A DNA stretch of 64,000 nucleotides from an uncultured Pirellulaceae bacterium (GCA_937967505.1 CALCJM010000099.1:1-64000), one strand, 5' to 3'. Positions 11,808 to 21,032 are shown, counted from the first letter of the stretch. Notes: generated by a model from the sequence alone, not told the origin. A program made the numbers and translations.

Positions 11808-13049
11808 TTACTTCTGCGGGTTGCGAATCAGCAGTAGATAACTTCCCTTGTTTGTCTGAGAATCTGCTTCGTTCTCTCCAGCGGCCGGGAACAGCGCATC
11901 GACATTTTTTTTCACCGCCGGTAGTTTATCCACTCCGAACAGAGGTGCCGCAGAACCACCCAGCCCCTCCGGGCCATCGGCCTGCGAGTAGATATCGTCG
12001 GCCAGCAAGCTTTTCTTGCGGCGACCACCCTGATTGGTTGTTTTCTTTCTCGCAAATCGCCGTTGCCGCAATTGCTGCGCCATCGCAATCGGCGGCTGTG
12101 TCAATCGCTGATCCGTCTGACCAGCCACCTCCGCAACCGCCTCGTCGGCCAGTTGGTCTGCCGTCAGCACAACCGCAGGTTCGTTGGCGGCAGAAGGTTC
12201 GGAGGAAGGCTCGTTGCCACCACCCTGAGCCTGTTGAATGTCCGCGAAATAGGCATCGTGCCCCGGGAGCGTGAATGCCGAAATCTCAAACTCCTCAGAA
12301 TCGGCTAGGTCCAATAGTGCGTTTTTCATTTGCAGTGCACTGGCTTCGATCAGGATGCCATTAATTTCCTGATCAAGCGCATCGCCCAACTCCATATCGC
12401 TCGGCACTTCCACGCTACCTCCCGAAAGTTCAGCCGGAATCTGAATTGAATTGGCCGCCAATGTGCGCGCCAGACTCGACCTCGATTGCTTGTCGTGCGC
12501 CTCCAGCAACCAGACCTGTTCGATCACAGGTTCCACCAATGCGTTCGATTCCAACGAATCATCACCCAACAAAGCGTCTGCCACCCTTAATGTCCGTGCC
12601 TCAATCGCCGAGGACGCTTCATTGTCAGCCGTTGAAGAGTGGATACCTGCGTCGTTGGCGATGACCAACGGGGCATGATCTGCCCAGTCTTCCGGCATGA
12701 AAAACATTGCAACCAGCAAGGTCGCGGCGGAAGAAAGGATCGCCGTCGATGCAATTTGCCACATGGAAAAACCGGCCCCGACGGCAGGAGGTTCGGCAGT
12801 CACACGTTCCATCGTTGGTGCACCCAATCCGGGACCGGCAGCCTGTAACACACGATCGGAAAAACTGGCGCAGAGCGTAAAACGTGGCAACGCCCCCAAC
12901 GCTGCACGCTGCGTGTGGCAGGAATCGTGAAATTGACGCATTTGCGGATCCCCGGCAATCATCTGCCGCACCTGCAACGCGCGCGCTTCATCCAGTTCAC
13001 CGTCCAGCAACGCGTGAATCAGTTGTTCGTTTTTCGAGACTTCAGACAT
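11808..13049 (-). CDS. Membrane anti-sigma-factor-like protein
   Basis: A 413-residue protein encoded 77 bp downstream of an ECF sigma gene on the same strand. The N-terminal 60 residues (NEQLIHALLDGELDEARALQVRQMI, then a His/Cys cluster HDSCH) resemble a cytoplasmic anti-sigma domain, although the cysteine spacing is not the standard HxxxCxxC zinc motif. One membrane span lies at about residues 96-117. The remaining 290 residues should be outside the membrane; they are acidic at first and then Gln/Arg/Lys-rich, with no domain recognised. Holding the sigma factor at the membrane until a signal arrives is inferred from the arrangement. Confidence 0.75.
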   Translation of the reverse strand: MSEVSKNEQLIHALLDGELDEARALQVRQMIAGDPQMRQFHDSCHTQRAALGALPRFTLCASFSDRVLQAAGPGLGAPTMERVTAEPPAVGAGFSMWQIASTAILSSAATLLVAMFFMPEDWADHAPLVIANDAGIHSSTADNEASSAIEARTLRVADALLGDDSLESNALVEPVIEQVWLLEAHDKQSRSSLARTLAANSIQIPAELSGGSVEVPSDMELGDALDQEINGILIEASALQMKNALLDLADSEEFEISAFTLPGHDAYFADIQQAQGGGNEPSSEPSAANEPAVVLTADQLADEAVAEVAGQTDQRLTQPPIAMAQQLRQRRFARKKTTNQGGRRKKSLLADDIYSQADGPEGLGGSAAPLFGVDKLPAVKKNVDALFPAAGENEADSQTNKGSYLLLIRNPQK

Positions 13050-13126
13050 GGTTATGGATTTCGCAAAACGTGCGAATTGGGAAGTGAAGTGGAGACGTAA
13101 TCAATCAAAGGTTTACAAAACAAACA

Positions 13127-13723
13127 TCAGGAAGAACGGTCCCCGTCCGCCATCAACAACTCTCTTAACTGCGACCGCGCTCGATGCAAACGGCTGCGGA
13201 CAGTCCCCACAGCCAACTCCAGCATCTCTGCAATCGTTTCATAATCAAGGTTATCCATCTCCCGCAACACGAGGATCTCACGATGCTCGTTCGACAATCG
13301 TCCCAGGGCATTCATCAACGCCTGTGCACGCTCTTGCCTCTCCATTTTCTCCGATGGTGCAGCCCCGTCGTCCGGCAACTCAAGGCGAACCACATGGGCC
13401 ACATCGTCGCCAACCGGTGGCGCATCGAGCGACACTTTGGGTCGCTTCTTTCGCAACCGTGAAATCGCCACATTACGAGCGATCCGAAACAGCCACGTGT
13501 AAAACTGACTGTTCCCTTTGAAAGAATCCAGTTTTGTCAGTGCCAGCACAAACGCATCCTGAACCACGTCCTCAGCGTCTGACTCGTTCCTAATTACATG
13601 AACGATTGAATTAAACAACCGATCCTGATACCGACCGACCAATCCCCCAAAGGCGTCGGTATTACCGGCCAAGGTTTGGTCGATCAGTTGCTGATCGGTC
13701 AGATTGTGGAAAGACGGATTCAT
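13127..13723 (-). CDS. ECF-family RNA polymerase sigma factor
   Basis: A 198-residue alternative sigma factor. Region 2 is at about residues 25-92 (DAEDVVQDAFVLALTKLDSF, then FYTWLFRIARNVA) and region 4 at about 135-190 (LSNEHREILVLREMDNLDYETIAEML and VGTVRSRLHRARSQLRELL). Regions 1.1 and 3 are absent, as expected for ECF factors. It is followed by a membrane anti-sigma gene, the usual RpoE-like pairing. Target genes cannot be told from the window; the two genes probably share an autoregulated promoter upstream of 13723. Confidence 0.95.
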   Translation of the reverse strand: MNPSFHNLTDQQLIDQTLAGNTDAFGGLVGRYQDRLFNSIVHVIRNESDAEDVVQDAFVLALTKLDSFKGNSQFYTWLFRIARNVAISRLRKKRPKVSLDAPPVGDDVAHVVRLELPDDGAAPSEKMERQERAQALMNALGRLSNEHREILVLREMDNLDYETIAEMLELAVGTVRSRLHRARSQLRELLMADGDRSS

Positions 13724-14049
13724 GCTTCAGACGCCATCAGCGCCCCTAAGTTCCCGGAAACGGGAGGGTCGTCGGCTTTTTGCCGAAATATTGGAAAAAA
13801 GGCGGTTCAGCCACCGATTTCACGGCATCTTCAAGACTTGTTTGCTCCGGAAACAGGCCGGTCGGACCTTTATTCAGCTCAAACATGGTCTCAAGGTTGT
13901 GAACTCTGTAGGAGCTGTGGCGGCTAATTGTATACCGACAGCCTCCAATACTGAAATACACTCGCCAGACACAACAACCTACACTACTTTCAGCACCGTC
14001 GGCAGAAACGCCCATTTTTTCCCTTCAGAACTCCATCAGAAAATCTCTC
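13724..14049. other. Intergenic region upstream of the ECF sigma gene
   Basis: About 325 bp that should hold divergent promoters for the sigma operon and the NPYAAP membrane protein. A minus-strand frame at 13746-13886 (46 codons, starting MFELNKGPTGLF and ending PTTLPFPGT) looks protein-like and would precede the sigma gene closely, but I see no ribosome site. Nothing else recognised. Confidence 0.35.
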
Positions 14050-14664
14050 TTGAGCCCCCCCGATAACCCATACGCGGCACCAAGATACCAACCACCACCT
14101 TCTTCGGAGAGCCCGCCGGTCGAACCCAAACCGTTGCCCAAGATTGGGCATTCGCTTCTAAAGTGGACACTTGCCTGTGGCATTGCGGCGGGGCCAAGCT
14201 TTTTCCTCGCGTTGGGGCTGGTCCACCCATCGGGCCATCCAGCCGCTGCCGCAGGAATGACTGCCGGAGTGGTCACGTTCATTGCGCTGTACGTTTTTGC
14301 CGAAAGGACGCAAACGGTTCAGCGCATGTTGTCCTGGCAATTTGCCAGACGCACGACGTGGATTGGCTACGGCACGCGCATCGCGGCCAGTATTATTTTT
14401 CCTGTCGGAATGCTTGTCGATTCAATTTGCGGCATCTTTTCCGTCGGTGTCAATCGATGGTTTTTTGGTGGTTTCCCATCCTTCCACGAACACGCGGAAG
14501 TTACCGGTGGGGAACACAGTATTGTCTTCATTCAATACTTAACCACCACCGTCACTCAGGGACTGCTCCTGAACATCGCGTTGACGGGATACATGCTGTT
14601 TGTGTTCGGCATCTGCCATATATTTGCCGCACTGCTTGGTCGCAAGGCAGGCACCTTTTTCTAG
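14050..14664 (+). CDS. NPYAAP-type integral membrane protein
   Basis: A 204-residue membrane protein with about four hydrophobic segments (near residues 38-58, 67-84, 108-128 and 168-196). The N terminus (SPPDNPYAAPRYQPPPSS) is a Pro-rich cytoplasmic tail with the NPYAAP motif, which recurs at the start of many planctomycete membrane proteins. No ATG lies in frame upstream, so the TTG at 14050 is the best start. It converges with lgt, with only a few bases between the stop codons. Function unknown. Confidence 0.7.
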   Translation: MSPPDNPYAAPRYQPPPSSESPPVEPKPLPKIGHSLLKWTLACGIAAGPSFFLALGLVHPSGHPAAAAGMTAGVVTFIALYVFAERTQTVQRMLSWQFARRTTWIGYGTRIAASIIFPVGMLVDSICGIFSVGVNRWFFGGFPSFHEHAEVTGGEHSIVFIQYLTTTVTQGLLLNIALTGYMLFVFGICHIFAALLGRKAGTFF

Positions 14665-14671
14665 CCACCGG

Positions 14672-16003
14672 CTAACCTGCTGATGCGTCGCCAGCAACCT
14701 GCCCCGCACTCTGGCCGTACGCGCGGCACCAAGCAAAAATGGCGAACCCCAAGACGATCGTCCCCATGCTCACCCACTGCGAGATGGTCCATTGAGTACC
14801 AAACTGTCCGGCTTCGTCATTGCGGATAATTTCAATCATAAACCGGCCCACCGGATACAGGATCAACATCAACGCAAACACCTCGCCATCACTGCGGCGA
14901 TGATACCAATAGACCCACAACAGCATAAACAGCAACAGCGCATTGACACTGCTGTAAATTTGTGTCGGATGAACTCTCAGCGATCGCGCGGGCAGTTCCC
15001 CCAGCGGCAATGCCACCTCGTGAATCTGGCCATCCCGACGCCAGGCAAACCTGACCTGCAATTGTTCGGCAAGGTCCGTTCGCCATCGTTTCAGGTATCG
15101 TATTTTCTCCGACTCGCCGATGCCGATCGCCATTTCGTCACCGGGTTCGAACCCTATCTCCTTTCCCAAACCTTCGCCGACTTCGACGACTTCATTGGCA
15201 AATCCCAATTCCAGTGCTGCCGGATCAAGCACAGCTTGGGTCGTCATTCCAATCAGTGATCCGTCGGAAAGGTGCTGCACCCACGAGGACGCACCGGCGG
15301 GAAACTGAATCGCGGGTATCCCCGGCCCCCCGGTGTCGCAGACCCCGCCCCAGCAGCAACCATTCAGCAGGCAACCCAGCCGACCAATCGCCAACCCGAT
15401 GGCCATTCCGGGTGCCATTAGGTCGGCCGTCTTCCAGACCGGTAGTTTTGACCACCAGAAGAAAATAAACGCTGCGACCGAGGCACCGAACAGGCTGCCA
15501 TAGACCACCAGTCCACCGCCGGTCATGTTGGCCGCCATTTTTAGTGATTCAGCCAGCGGGACTTCAGGGCCAAAGAACTGATCGTGTTTCTGAATAACGT
15601 AAAACAACCGCGCTCCAACTACACCGGCGATCACCATGCAAAAGGCAAGCGTAAAAATGGGATCAACCGGAAACCCGATACGGCGACATCGCCAAATCAC
15701 GACCCCCATGCCGGTCACGATCGCCAACAGCATGCACACGCCGTACCCGCGCACGGCCAGCCCGCGATTGATCATCGGCCCCAGAGGATCTTCCGGATCA
15801 ACTCCGGCAACTTCGACCGCCGGTAACAGGAACAAAATCGCAGCGGCAACCATAGCCACCATCGGCAGAAAACCTTTCAGTTCCTCGGACCAACCACCAC
15901 GCCGCCAATAGAACGCTGACACCGCCCCGCTGATCAGCAACCATACCAACAGCAGCGGCCAGCCCAACCATTGATGGGGGATATAGAATAGAGTGGGCTG
16001 CAT
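14672..16003 (-). CDS. lgt: Prolipoprotein diacylglyceryl transferase Lgt, enlarged
   Basis: Membrane enzyme that moves diacylglycerol from phosphatidylglycerol to the lipobox cysteine of prolipoproteins. Started at ATG 16003 it has 443 residues against about 290 in E. coli. The GRLGCLLNGCCWGG motif corresponds to GRxGNFxNGE, and VHPTQIYSS and VGRFMIEIIRND are conserved. An insertion of roughly 100 residues sits between these blocks, after FPAGAS, and the N terminus is also extended. The segment GGGLVVYGSLFG has Tyr where E. coli Lgt has His103. At least four lipoproteins in this window are candidate substrates. It lies 73 bp downstream of panC. Confidence 0.92.
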   Translation of the reverse strand: MQPTLFYIPHQWLGWPLLLVWLLISGAVSAFYWRRGGWSEELKGFLPMVAMVAAAILFLLPAVEVAGVDPEDPLGPMINRGLAVRGYGVCMLLAIVTGMGVVIWRCRRIGFPVDPIFTLAFCMVIAGVVGARLFYVIQKHDQFFGPEVPLAESLKMAANMTGGGLVVYGSLFGASVAAFIFFWWSKLPVWKTADLMAPGMAIGLAIGRLGCLLNGCCWGGVCDTGGPGIPAIQFPAGASSWVQHLSDGSLIGMTTQAVLDPAALELGFANEVVEVGEGLGKEIGFEPGDEMAIGIGESEKIRYLKRWRTDLAEQLQVRFAWRRDGQIHEVALPLGELPARSLRVHPTQIYSSVNALLLFMLLWVYWYHRRSDGEVFALMLILYPVGRFMIEIIRNDEAGQFGTQWTISQWVSMGTIVLGFAIFAWCRAYGQSAGQVAGDASAG

Positions 16004-16076
16004 GGGTGGATTCTCTTGAAGTGTCGTGTCGCTACTGCTGTTCGCTGTTCCGTCCGGAGACGGACTTGCATACAAC

Positions 16077-16919
16077 CTATTGAATCATCAAATTATCAAT
16101 CAAACGCGTTTTACCAACATGCGCGGCCACCAGCGCGACCACGGGACCGTCAATGAAATCGGCGGTCTCCAGCGTCTGCGGATTGGCGACCACGGCATAG
16201 TCAATATTGTCAACGCCGCCATCAATCAGCATTTGTCGCATTTCGGTAACGATCTCAAACCCGTCGTTCAATCCGCCGGTAATCAAGTCACGTGTATGCT
16301 GGAGTGTTTGATACAGAACCAGCGCCGTCTTCCTTTGATCCGCATCTAGGTACCGGTTCCGCGAACTCAGTGCCAATCCATCCGCCTCGCGCACGATCGG
16401 GCACACGCGCATTTGCACGTTGACGTTTAAATCAGCCGTCATCGCCCGCAGCACGCAAACCTGTTGATAGTCTTTCTGCCCAAAGAAAGCAACGTCGGCC
16501 CGGGTCATATTGAACAGCTTCAGCACCACGGTTGCCACACCGGAAAAATGCGTCGGTCGAAACTCGCCCTCCAGCCGCGCCGCCACTTGCGGAGGCGTGA
16601 TCGATGTCGAAAAACCGGGCGGATAGACCAGGTCAGCCGTTGGCACAAAAACATGTTGGGCACCAACTTCCGCCAATTTTTCAAGATCAGCCTCAAGCGT
16701 TCTGGGGTACTGGTCCAGATCCTCGCCGGCGGCGAACTGGGATGGATTGACAAAGATCGTCACGATCGTTTCGTCAGTCTCCTGAAGCGCTTGATCGACC
16801 AGACTCAAATGGCCCTCATGCAAGGCCCCCATGGTCGGTACCAACCCGATGGTTTTGTTTGATTTTCGAAAACCATTGGTCAGCTGTGCCAGCGCGTGAA
16901 GGTCGTTGATTGAATTCAT
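16077..16919 (-). CDS. panC: Pantothenate synthetase PanC
   Basis: Joins pantoate and beta-alanine with ATP to make pantothenate, the precursor of coenzyme A. It has 280 residues from ATG 16919 (MNSINDLHAL); an ATG four codons upstream is possible. The nucleotide-binding motif PTMGALHEGH, FVNPSQF, the pantoate-binding segment around FGQKDYQQV and the SSRNRYL signature are all present, so the active site looks complete. It precedes lgt on the same strand with a short gap. The coaE gene later in the window acts in the same pathway. Confidence 0.97.
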   Translation of the reverse strand: MNSINDLHALAQLTNGFRKSNKTIGLVPTMGALHEGHLSLVDQALQETDETIVTIFVNPSQFAAGEDLDQYPRTLEADLEKLAEVGAQHVFVPTADLVYPPGFSTSITPPQVAARLEGEFRPTHFSGVATVVLKLFNMTRADVAFFGQKDYQQVCVLRAMTADLNVNVQMRVCPIVREADGLALSSRNRYLDADQRKTALVLYQTLQHTRDLITGGLNDGFEIVTEMRQMLIDGGVDNIDYAVVANPQTLETADFIDGPVVALVAAHVGKTRLIDNLMIQ

Positions 16920-17101
16920 CTTTTTATACATTTGAAGGGCTGAGACACCGGATAAAACCGCCGTTGCCGTAGCCTATTTTATATTGCGTTTGGGGGGCGG
17001 CTGAAACCCGGCACCAGAACGCGACGCAGGCAGGCAACCGACCAGAGCCCTCCCGGAACGCACTTTGTGTCGTGTGCCCATTTGCAATGGTATCCCCGCA
17101 C

Positions 17102-17361
17102 TCAACCGAACAGGCGCGTGGTGTCCAACTGAAGATGCCAATCGTCGCAAATGCTCACCTGCAACGAATCGGCACTGGCAACTTCTTCGAATTGGCCAAC
17201 GGAATCAAGGCAGTGACGATTTTCCCCAGAACTTTTGAATGTCGTCCAAATGGACTGGGAGACATTGAAACAGGAATTCCGGCCCACAGCTCCCAATCGC
17301 CTTCCCAATTCTGATAGTCGTCCAGTCCGTAATGGGGAACGTATTTTTTTGCACTGCTCAT
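17102..17361 (-). pseudogene. Decayed Uma2-family (DUF820) nuclease-like gene
   Basis: The first frame from ATG 17361 reads MSSAKKYVPHYGLDDYQNWE, then GDWELWAGIPVSMSPSPFGRH, a clear match to the start of Uma2-family proteins (PD-(D/E)XK nuclease fold). After about residue 48 (GKIVTAL) that frame loses similarity and stops. A second minus-strand frame continues plausibly with SVGQFEEV and CDDWHLQLDTTRL, resembling the family's acidic active-site region, and then stops at 17102. A frameshift plus C-terminal truncation is the simplest reading. A GAGG eight bases before the ATG remains. About 150 bp lie between it and panC. Confidence 0.7.
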
Positions 17362-17664
17362 GCGCGGGGCCTCGGCACCTTGGTATGGGCATCAGTATAG
17401 CGTGTCTTGGCCGGGAACTGGCGGGGAGAAACGGGTGGTTTCGTTTCGGATGACTTTTTTGTTGTTTACTGACCAGCCAGAAACTCGCAGTCAAAGATTT
17501 GACGTAAATACATGAGAGCACATCGCCCATCCCAAACACACCTCCGATCGGGGGAAGCCACTCGGGTTTATCCAATCCGGGCATAGTTTCACACTGCGAT
17601 TTTGACTAAAATGTCGCCTTCAGAAAAACCCGTCACTTCGATTTTTGCAGCCCACAACAGATCC
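17362..17664. other. Intergenic region, nothing recognised
   Basis: About 300 bp between the Uma2 remnant and the Dabb gene. It should carry the promoter of the downstream gene. No further ORF, repeat or hairpin stood out. Confidence 0.4.
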
Positions 17665-17991
17665 ATGCCCGATGCACCTCCCCAACTGACGCACTGCGTT
17701 TTCTTCACCCTAACGGATAACTCGCCAGAGAAATGCCAGGCGCTTGTGGACGACTGCTACCGTTTGTTGACGCGCCCCGACGGGCTGATCAGCCTGCATG
17801 CCGGTGTTCGCGACAAAGAACTGGCGCGGCCGGTGAACGACGGGGACTTTGACGTCGCGCTGGTGGTGGTGTTCAAGAGCCGCGCCGACCACGACATCTA
17901 TCAGGACCACCCCGATCACCTTGAGTTCATCGCCAGCAACAAAGAGAACTGGTCGGCTGTCCGTGTTTTCGACGCCGACGCACGCGGTTAG
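17665..17991 (+). CDS. Stress-responsive A/B barrel (Dabb) domain protein
   Basis: A protein of about 108 residues from ATG 17665 (MPDAPPQLTHCVFFTL). The whole length fits the dimeric alpha/beta barrel fold: THCVFFTLTDNSPEKCQALVDD at the first strand and helix, then FDVALVVVFKSRADHDIYQDHPDHLEFI, the typical Dabb core with a conserved HP.H motif. Members of this family vary in function and many are uncharacterised. An upstream ATG at 17611 would add 18 residues with no similarity. It lies about 90 bp before truA and may be cotranscribed with it. Confidence 0.85.
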   Translation: MPDAPPQLTHCVFFTLTDNSPEKCQALVDDCYRLLTRPDGLISLHAGVRDKELARPVNDGDFDVALVVVFKSRADHDIYQDHPDHLEFIASNKENWSAVRVFDADARG

Positions 17992-18079
17992 TGGCCAATC
18001 TATCTGTCTGCAACGCAGCGTCACCGTCACGATGAAGACCGCCGGGTAACCTTGCACGCAAAACCATCCAGACCTCTCC

Positions 18080-18907
18080 ATGCCCATGCGATACATCAAG
18101 CTAACGGTTAGCTACGACGGCACCCATTTCGCTGGCTGGCAACGCCAAAAAAATGGCATCGCCATTCAGCAAAAAATGGAAGAAGCGTGGCTGTCGATCT
18201 CCGGCGAAAAAGTCACGATCACCTCCAGCGGGCGCACCGACGCCGGTGTCCACGCGCGCGGTCAGGTGTGCAGCATGCGCACCGAGACCAGTTTTTCCTG
18301 TGCCACCATCGTCCGCGCATTCAATGCCCGTACGCCGACGGCGATCTCCGTGCTGGCCGCCCAGGAAGCATTTGAGGGCTTCAATGCGATCAACCACTCG
18401 GTCTGCAAAACGTATTGCTACTATATTCAGTCCGGACGGATTCTGGACCCGCTGCGCGAGCGCCATGCGTGGTTCGTGCCACATCACCTAGACGTGGAAG
18501 CGATGAGCAAAGCGGCTGCCCACGTGGTTGGCCAGCAAGACTTCGCCTGTTTTCAAAGCACGGGTTCAATCCGTCGGACCACCGTCCGAAATGTGATGGA
18601 TTGCACGGTGGTTGGTCGGCAGCGTGGCCCCTTTCAGGACATCGATTTCAGCATCACGGCCGACGGATTTTTGTACAACATGGTCCGCAGCATTGTCGGT
18701 ACACTGATCCCGATCGGCATGGGACGGGAGCCCCCTAGATGGATACCGGAGCTGATCAAGCAAAAGGACCGGGAATTGGCGGGGCAAACCGCCCCCGCCA
18801 AAGGCCTGTTTTTGGATCACGTGGTCTATGCCGATGACGCAACCGGCGGGATTCACACCAAAGAACCTTCCTCGACAACCGTTGGTCTCGATGGCCGCTT
18901 GGGCTAA
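18080..18907 (+). CDS. truA: tRNA pseudouridine(38-40) synthase TruA
   Basis: Converts uridines 38-40 in the anticodon arm of tRNAs to pseudouridine. It has 275 residues. The catalytic Asp54 lies in SGRTDAGVHARGQ, and the YDGTHFAGWQRQ opening and FLYNMVRSIVGTLIPIG segment near residue 200 are hallmark TruA motifs. The C-terminal 20 residues extend a little past the family core. ATG 18086, two codons in, is an alternative start. No clear ribosome site is visible for either. Confidence 0.97.
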   Translation: MPMRYIKLTVSYDGTHFAGWQRQKNGIAIQQKMEEAWLSISGEKVTITSSGRTDAGVHARGQVCSMRTETSFSCATIVRAFNARTPTAISVLAAQEAFEGFNAINHSVCKTYCYYIQSGRILDPLRERHAWFVPHHLDVEAMSKAAAHVVGQQDFACFQSTGSIRRTTVRNVMDCTVVGRQRGPFQDIDFSITADGFLYNMVRSIVGTLIPIGMGREPPRWIPELIKQKDRELAGQTAPAKGLFLDHVVYADDATGGIHTKEPSSTTVGLDGRLG

Positions 18908-19009
18908 AATGATGATTCTGAACAGCAGCCCCTGATCACCAGCCAGCTAACCATCTAACCGTCCAACCATTTCCCCAACCCTATCTTCCACCCCGAAACG
19001 GAATTCCAA

Positions 19010-19879
19010 GTGAGTATTGGCAAAGATTTTATCGGCCCCTTCCGGATGCTGCGTCTGATTCGTTCGGGAACCACGACACAGGTCTGGGAGGCCGTGCGAG
19101 AAGGCGAAAAAGAGCGTATTGCGATCAAGGTCCTGCTGTCAGCATTTCGCAAAGACAAATTTGAAATTGATCAGCTGAAACACGAGGCGCGTGTTGGTAC
19201 GCTGCTGAACCACCCCAACGTCATCAAGATCTACGAATACTTCGAAGACCAGGGATACCCGCTGCTGTCGATGCAGTTATATAACGCCCGCAACCTGAAG
19301 ATTGAAATGCGCGAACGGCCGGAAGTGCTGGCCGAAAACATGGCGATCGTGATCGACGCCGCCGCCAAAGGACTGGCTCACCTGCATGACAAAGGGTGGA
19401 TTCACTGCGACATCAAACCCGATAACTTCCTGGCTGACGAACAGGCCAATGTGAAACTGATTGACTTTTCGATTGCCATCAAGGACAAAGGGAAGCGGTT
19501 TTTGGGGCTGGTCTCCAACAAGACCAAGAACATTCAGGGCACACGTAGCTACCTTTCTCCAGAACAAATTCGCCGCCAACATCTGGATACACGCGCTGAC
19601 GTCTATGGATTTGGGTGTATGCTGTACGAAATGATGAGCGGCCGGACGCCATTTACGGCCAACACCCCGGACGAATTGCTGGGAAAACACCTCAGCGCTC
19701 CGGTCCCCAACCTTCAGGCAGTCAGCGGTGCAACCAAAGAGTTTGCCGATTTGATTACTCTGATGATGGCCAAAAAACCCGATAACCGACTTCAGTCCAT
19801 GAACGAGTTCCTAGAACGCTTTAGAAGGCTGAATATCTACCGACCAAACAGCCGCCCAAAAAACTTCAAGCGACTTTAG
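19010..19879 (+). CDS. Small soluble Ser/Thr protein kinase with altered motifs
   Basis: A stand-alone kinase domain of 289 residues from GTG 19010, with no membrane span or sensor domain. The fold is clear: Lys40 (AIKVLL), Glu59 (KHEARVG), catalytic Asp134 and Asn139 (HCDIKPDNFL), Asp152 and SPEQ in the activation region. Unusual points are the weak glycine loop (RSGTTTQVW), HCD in place of HRD, and DFS in place of DFG. The invariant catalytic Lys and both Asp remain, so activity is plausible; lack of the HRD arginine suggests it does not need activation-loop phosphorylation. Targets unknown. It lies upstream of accA, about 180 bp away. Confidence 0.92.
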   Translation: MSIGKDFIGPFRMLRLIRSGTTTQVWEAVREGEKERIAIKVLLSAFRKDKFEIDQLKHEARVGTLLNHPNVIKIYEYFEDQGYPLLSMQLYNARNLKIEMRERPEVLAENMAIVIDAAAKGLAHLHDKGWIHCDIKPDNFLADEQANVKLIDFSIAIKDKGKRFLGLVSNKTKNIQGTRSYLSPEQIRRQHLDTRADVYGFGCMLYEMMSGRTPFTANTPDELLGKHLSAPVPNLQAVSGATKEFADLITLMMAKKPDNRLQSMNEFLERFRRLNIYRPNSRPKNFKRL

Positions 19880-20060
19880 TACACGTTACTGCAGCATTGG
19901 CATTCGCTATGGTAGCTACTGCGGCAGCGACCACAGCAGCCATAATGATCAGGCTGCGGACCATTGACAGCGACGCCAGACAATCGCCCCCACGCATTCT
20001 TGCAATTCCGGCAATACCAACGACCATCCCTCAACTTAAACACCCCGATTGAAACCCATC

Positions 20061-21032
20061 ATGGACTTCCTTGAATTCGAACAACCGATGGCCGACCTGA
20101 CGGCAGAAATCGAAAACTTTGAAAACACAGCCAAACCCTCCGCCGAAGCGGACGAATACCTGCGTAAGCTCAAGAAAGAACTGACCGACGCCACTCGCAA
20201 TATTTACGAAAACCTGACGCCGTGGCAAACCGTTCAGGTCGCCCGCCACAAAGACCGCCCCCACACCGTCGATTATCTCTCGCTGGTCTTTGATGAATTT
20301 GTCGAACTTCACGGTGACAAACTGTTCGGTGACGACCCGGCGATTCGGGTCGGCTTCGCTAGTCTTGATAATACCAAAGTCATGGTGCTGGGGCATCAAA
20401 AGGGCCGTACTTTCAAAGACCGGCAAAAGACTCATTTTGGTTGTGCTCATCCAGAGGGCTACCGCAAGGCGATGGCCAAAATGCGGATGGCAGCCAAGTA
20501 CGGGCTGCCGGTGATCTGTTTGATCGACACGCCGGGAGCGTATCCCGGCATCGGTGCCGAGGAACGCGGACAGGCACAGGTCATCGCGGAAAACATGTAC
20601 GAAATGTCGCGTTTAAAAACGCCAATCATTTGCTGCGTCATCGGCGAAGGCGGCAGCGGCGGTGCTTTGGGCATTGGCGTTGGTGATCGGGTCGCGGTAT
20701 TAAAGAACGCGTATTACTCCGTGATCAGTCCCGAAGGGTGTGCAGGCATCTTGTGGAAGGGAGCCCAACACGCAGAGAAGGCTGCCACAGCACTCAAATT
20801 CACCTCGGAAAGTCTGTTAAAGATGGGCATCGTCGATGACGTGATCAAAGAACCCCTTGGAGGTGCTCATCGCGATCATCATTCGATGGCAGCCAACTTG
20901 CGCAGCTATCTGATCAAAAACCTGAAGACACTTTCCAGCCAACCGATCAACCAGCTTTTGGATCAGCGTTACGAAAAATTCCGCAAGATGGGCGTATTCA
21001 TTGACAACGCCACCGCCGAAGCGGTGGGTTAA
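20061..21032 (+). CDS. accA: Acetyl-CoA carboxylase carboxyltransferase subunit alpha AccA
   Basis: With AccD it moves the carboxyl group from biotin to acetyl-CoA to give malonyl-CoA for fatty acid synthesis. The protein has 323 residues from ATG 20061, near the family's usual 320. The crotonase-like core is visible in the ICLIDTPGAYPGIGAEERGQ block and the oxyanion-hole glycines of GEGGSGGALGIGVGD, then SPEGCAGILWK. The N-terminal helical part (FENTAKPSAEADEYLRKLKKEL) matches bacterial AccA. No accD lies nearby. A TTG four codons upstream is a less likely start. Confidence 0.97.
   Translation: MDFLEFEQPMADLTAEIENFENTAKPSAEADEYLRKLKKELTDATRNIYENLTPWQTVQVARHKDRPHTVDYLSLVFDEFVELHGDKLFGDDPAIRVGFASLDNTKVMVLGHQKGRTFKDRQKTHFGCAHPEGYRKAMAKMRMAAKYGLPVICLIDTPGAYPGIGAEERGQAQVIAENMYEMSRLKTPIICCVIGEGGSGGALGIGVGDRVAVLKNAYYSVISPEGCAGILWKGAQHAEKAATALKFTSESLLKMGIVDDVIKEPLGGAHRDHHSMAANLRSYLIKNLKTLSSQPINQLLDQRYEKFRKMGVFIDNATAEAVG

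Noticed and set aside
17102-17584. A 160-codon minus-strand frame as an intact gene
   Set aside because: Its first 80 codons are not protein-like, and similarity to Uma2 starts in another frame. It was used only as the shifted part of the pseudogene.
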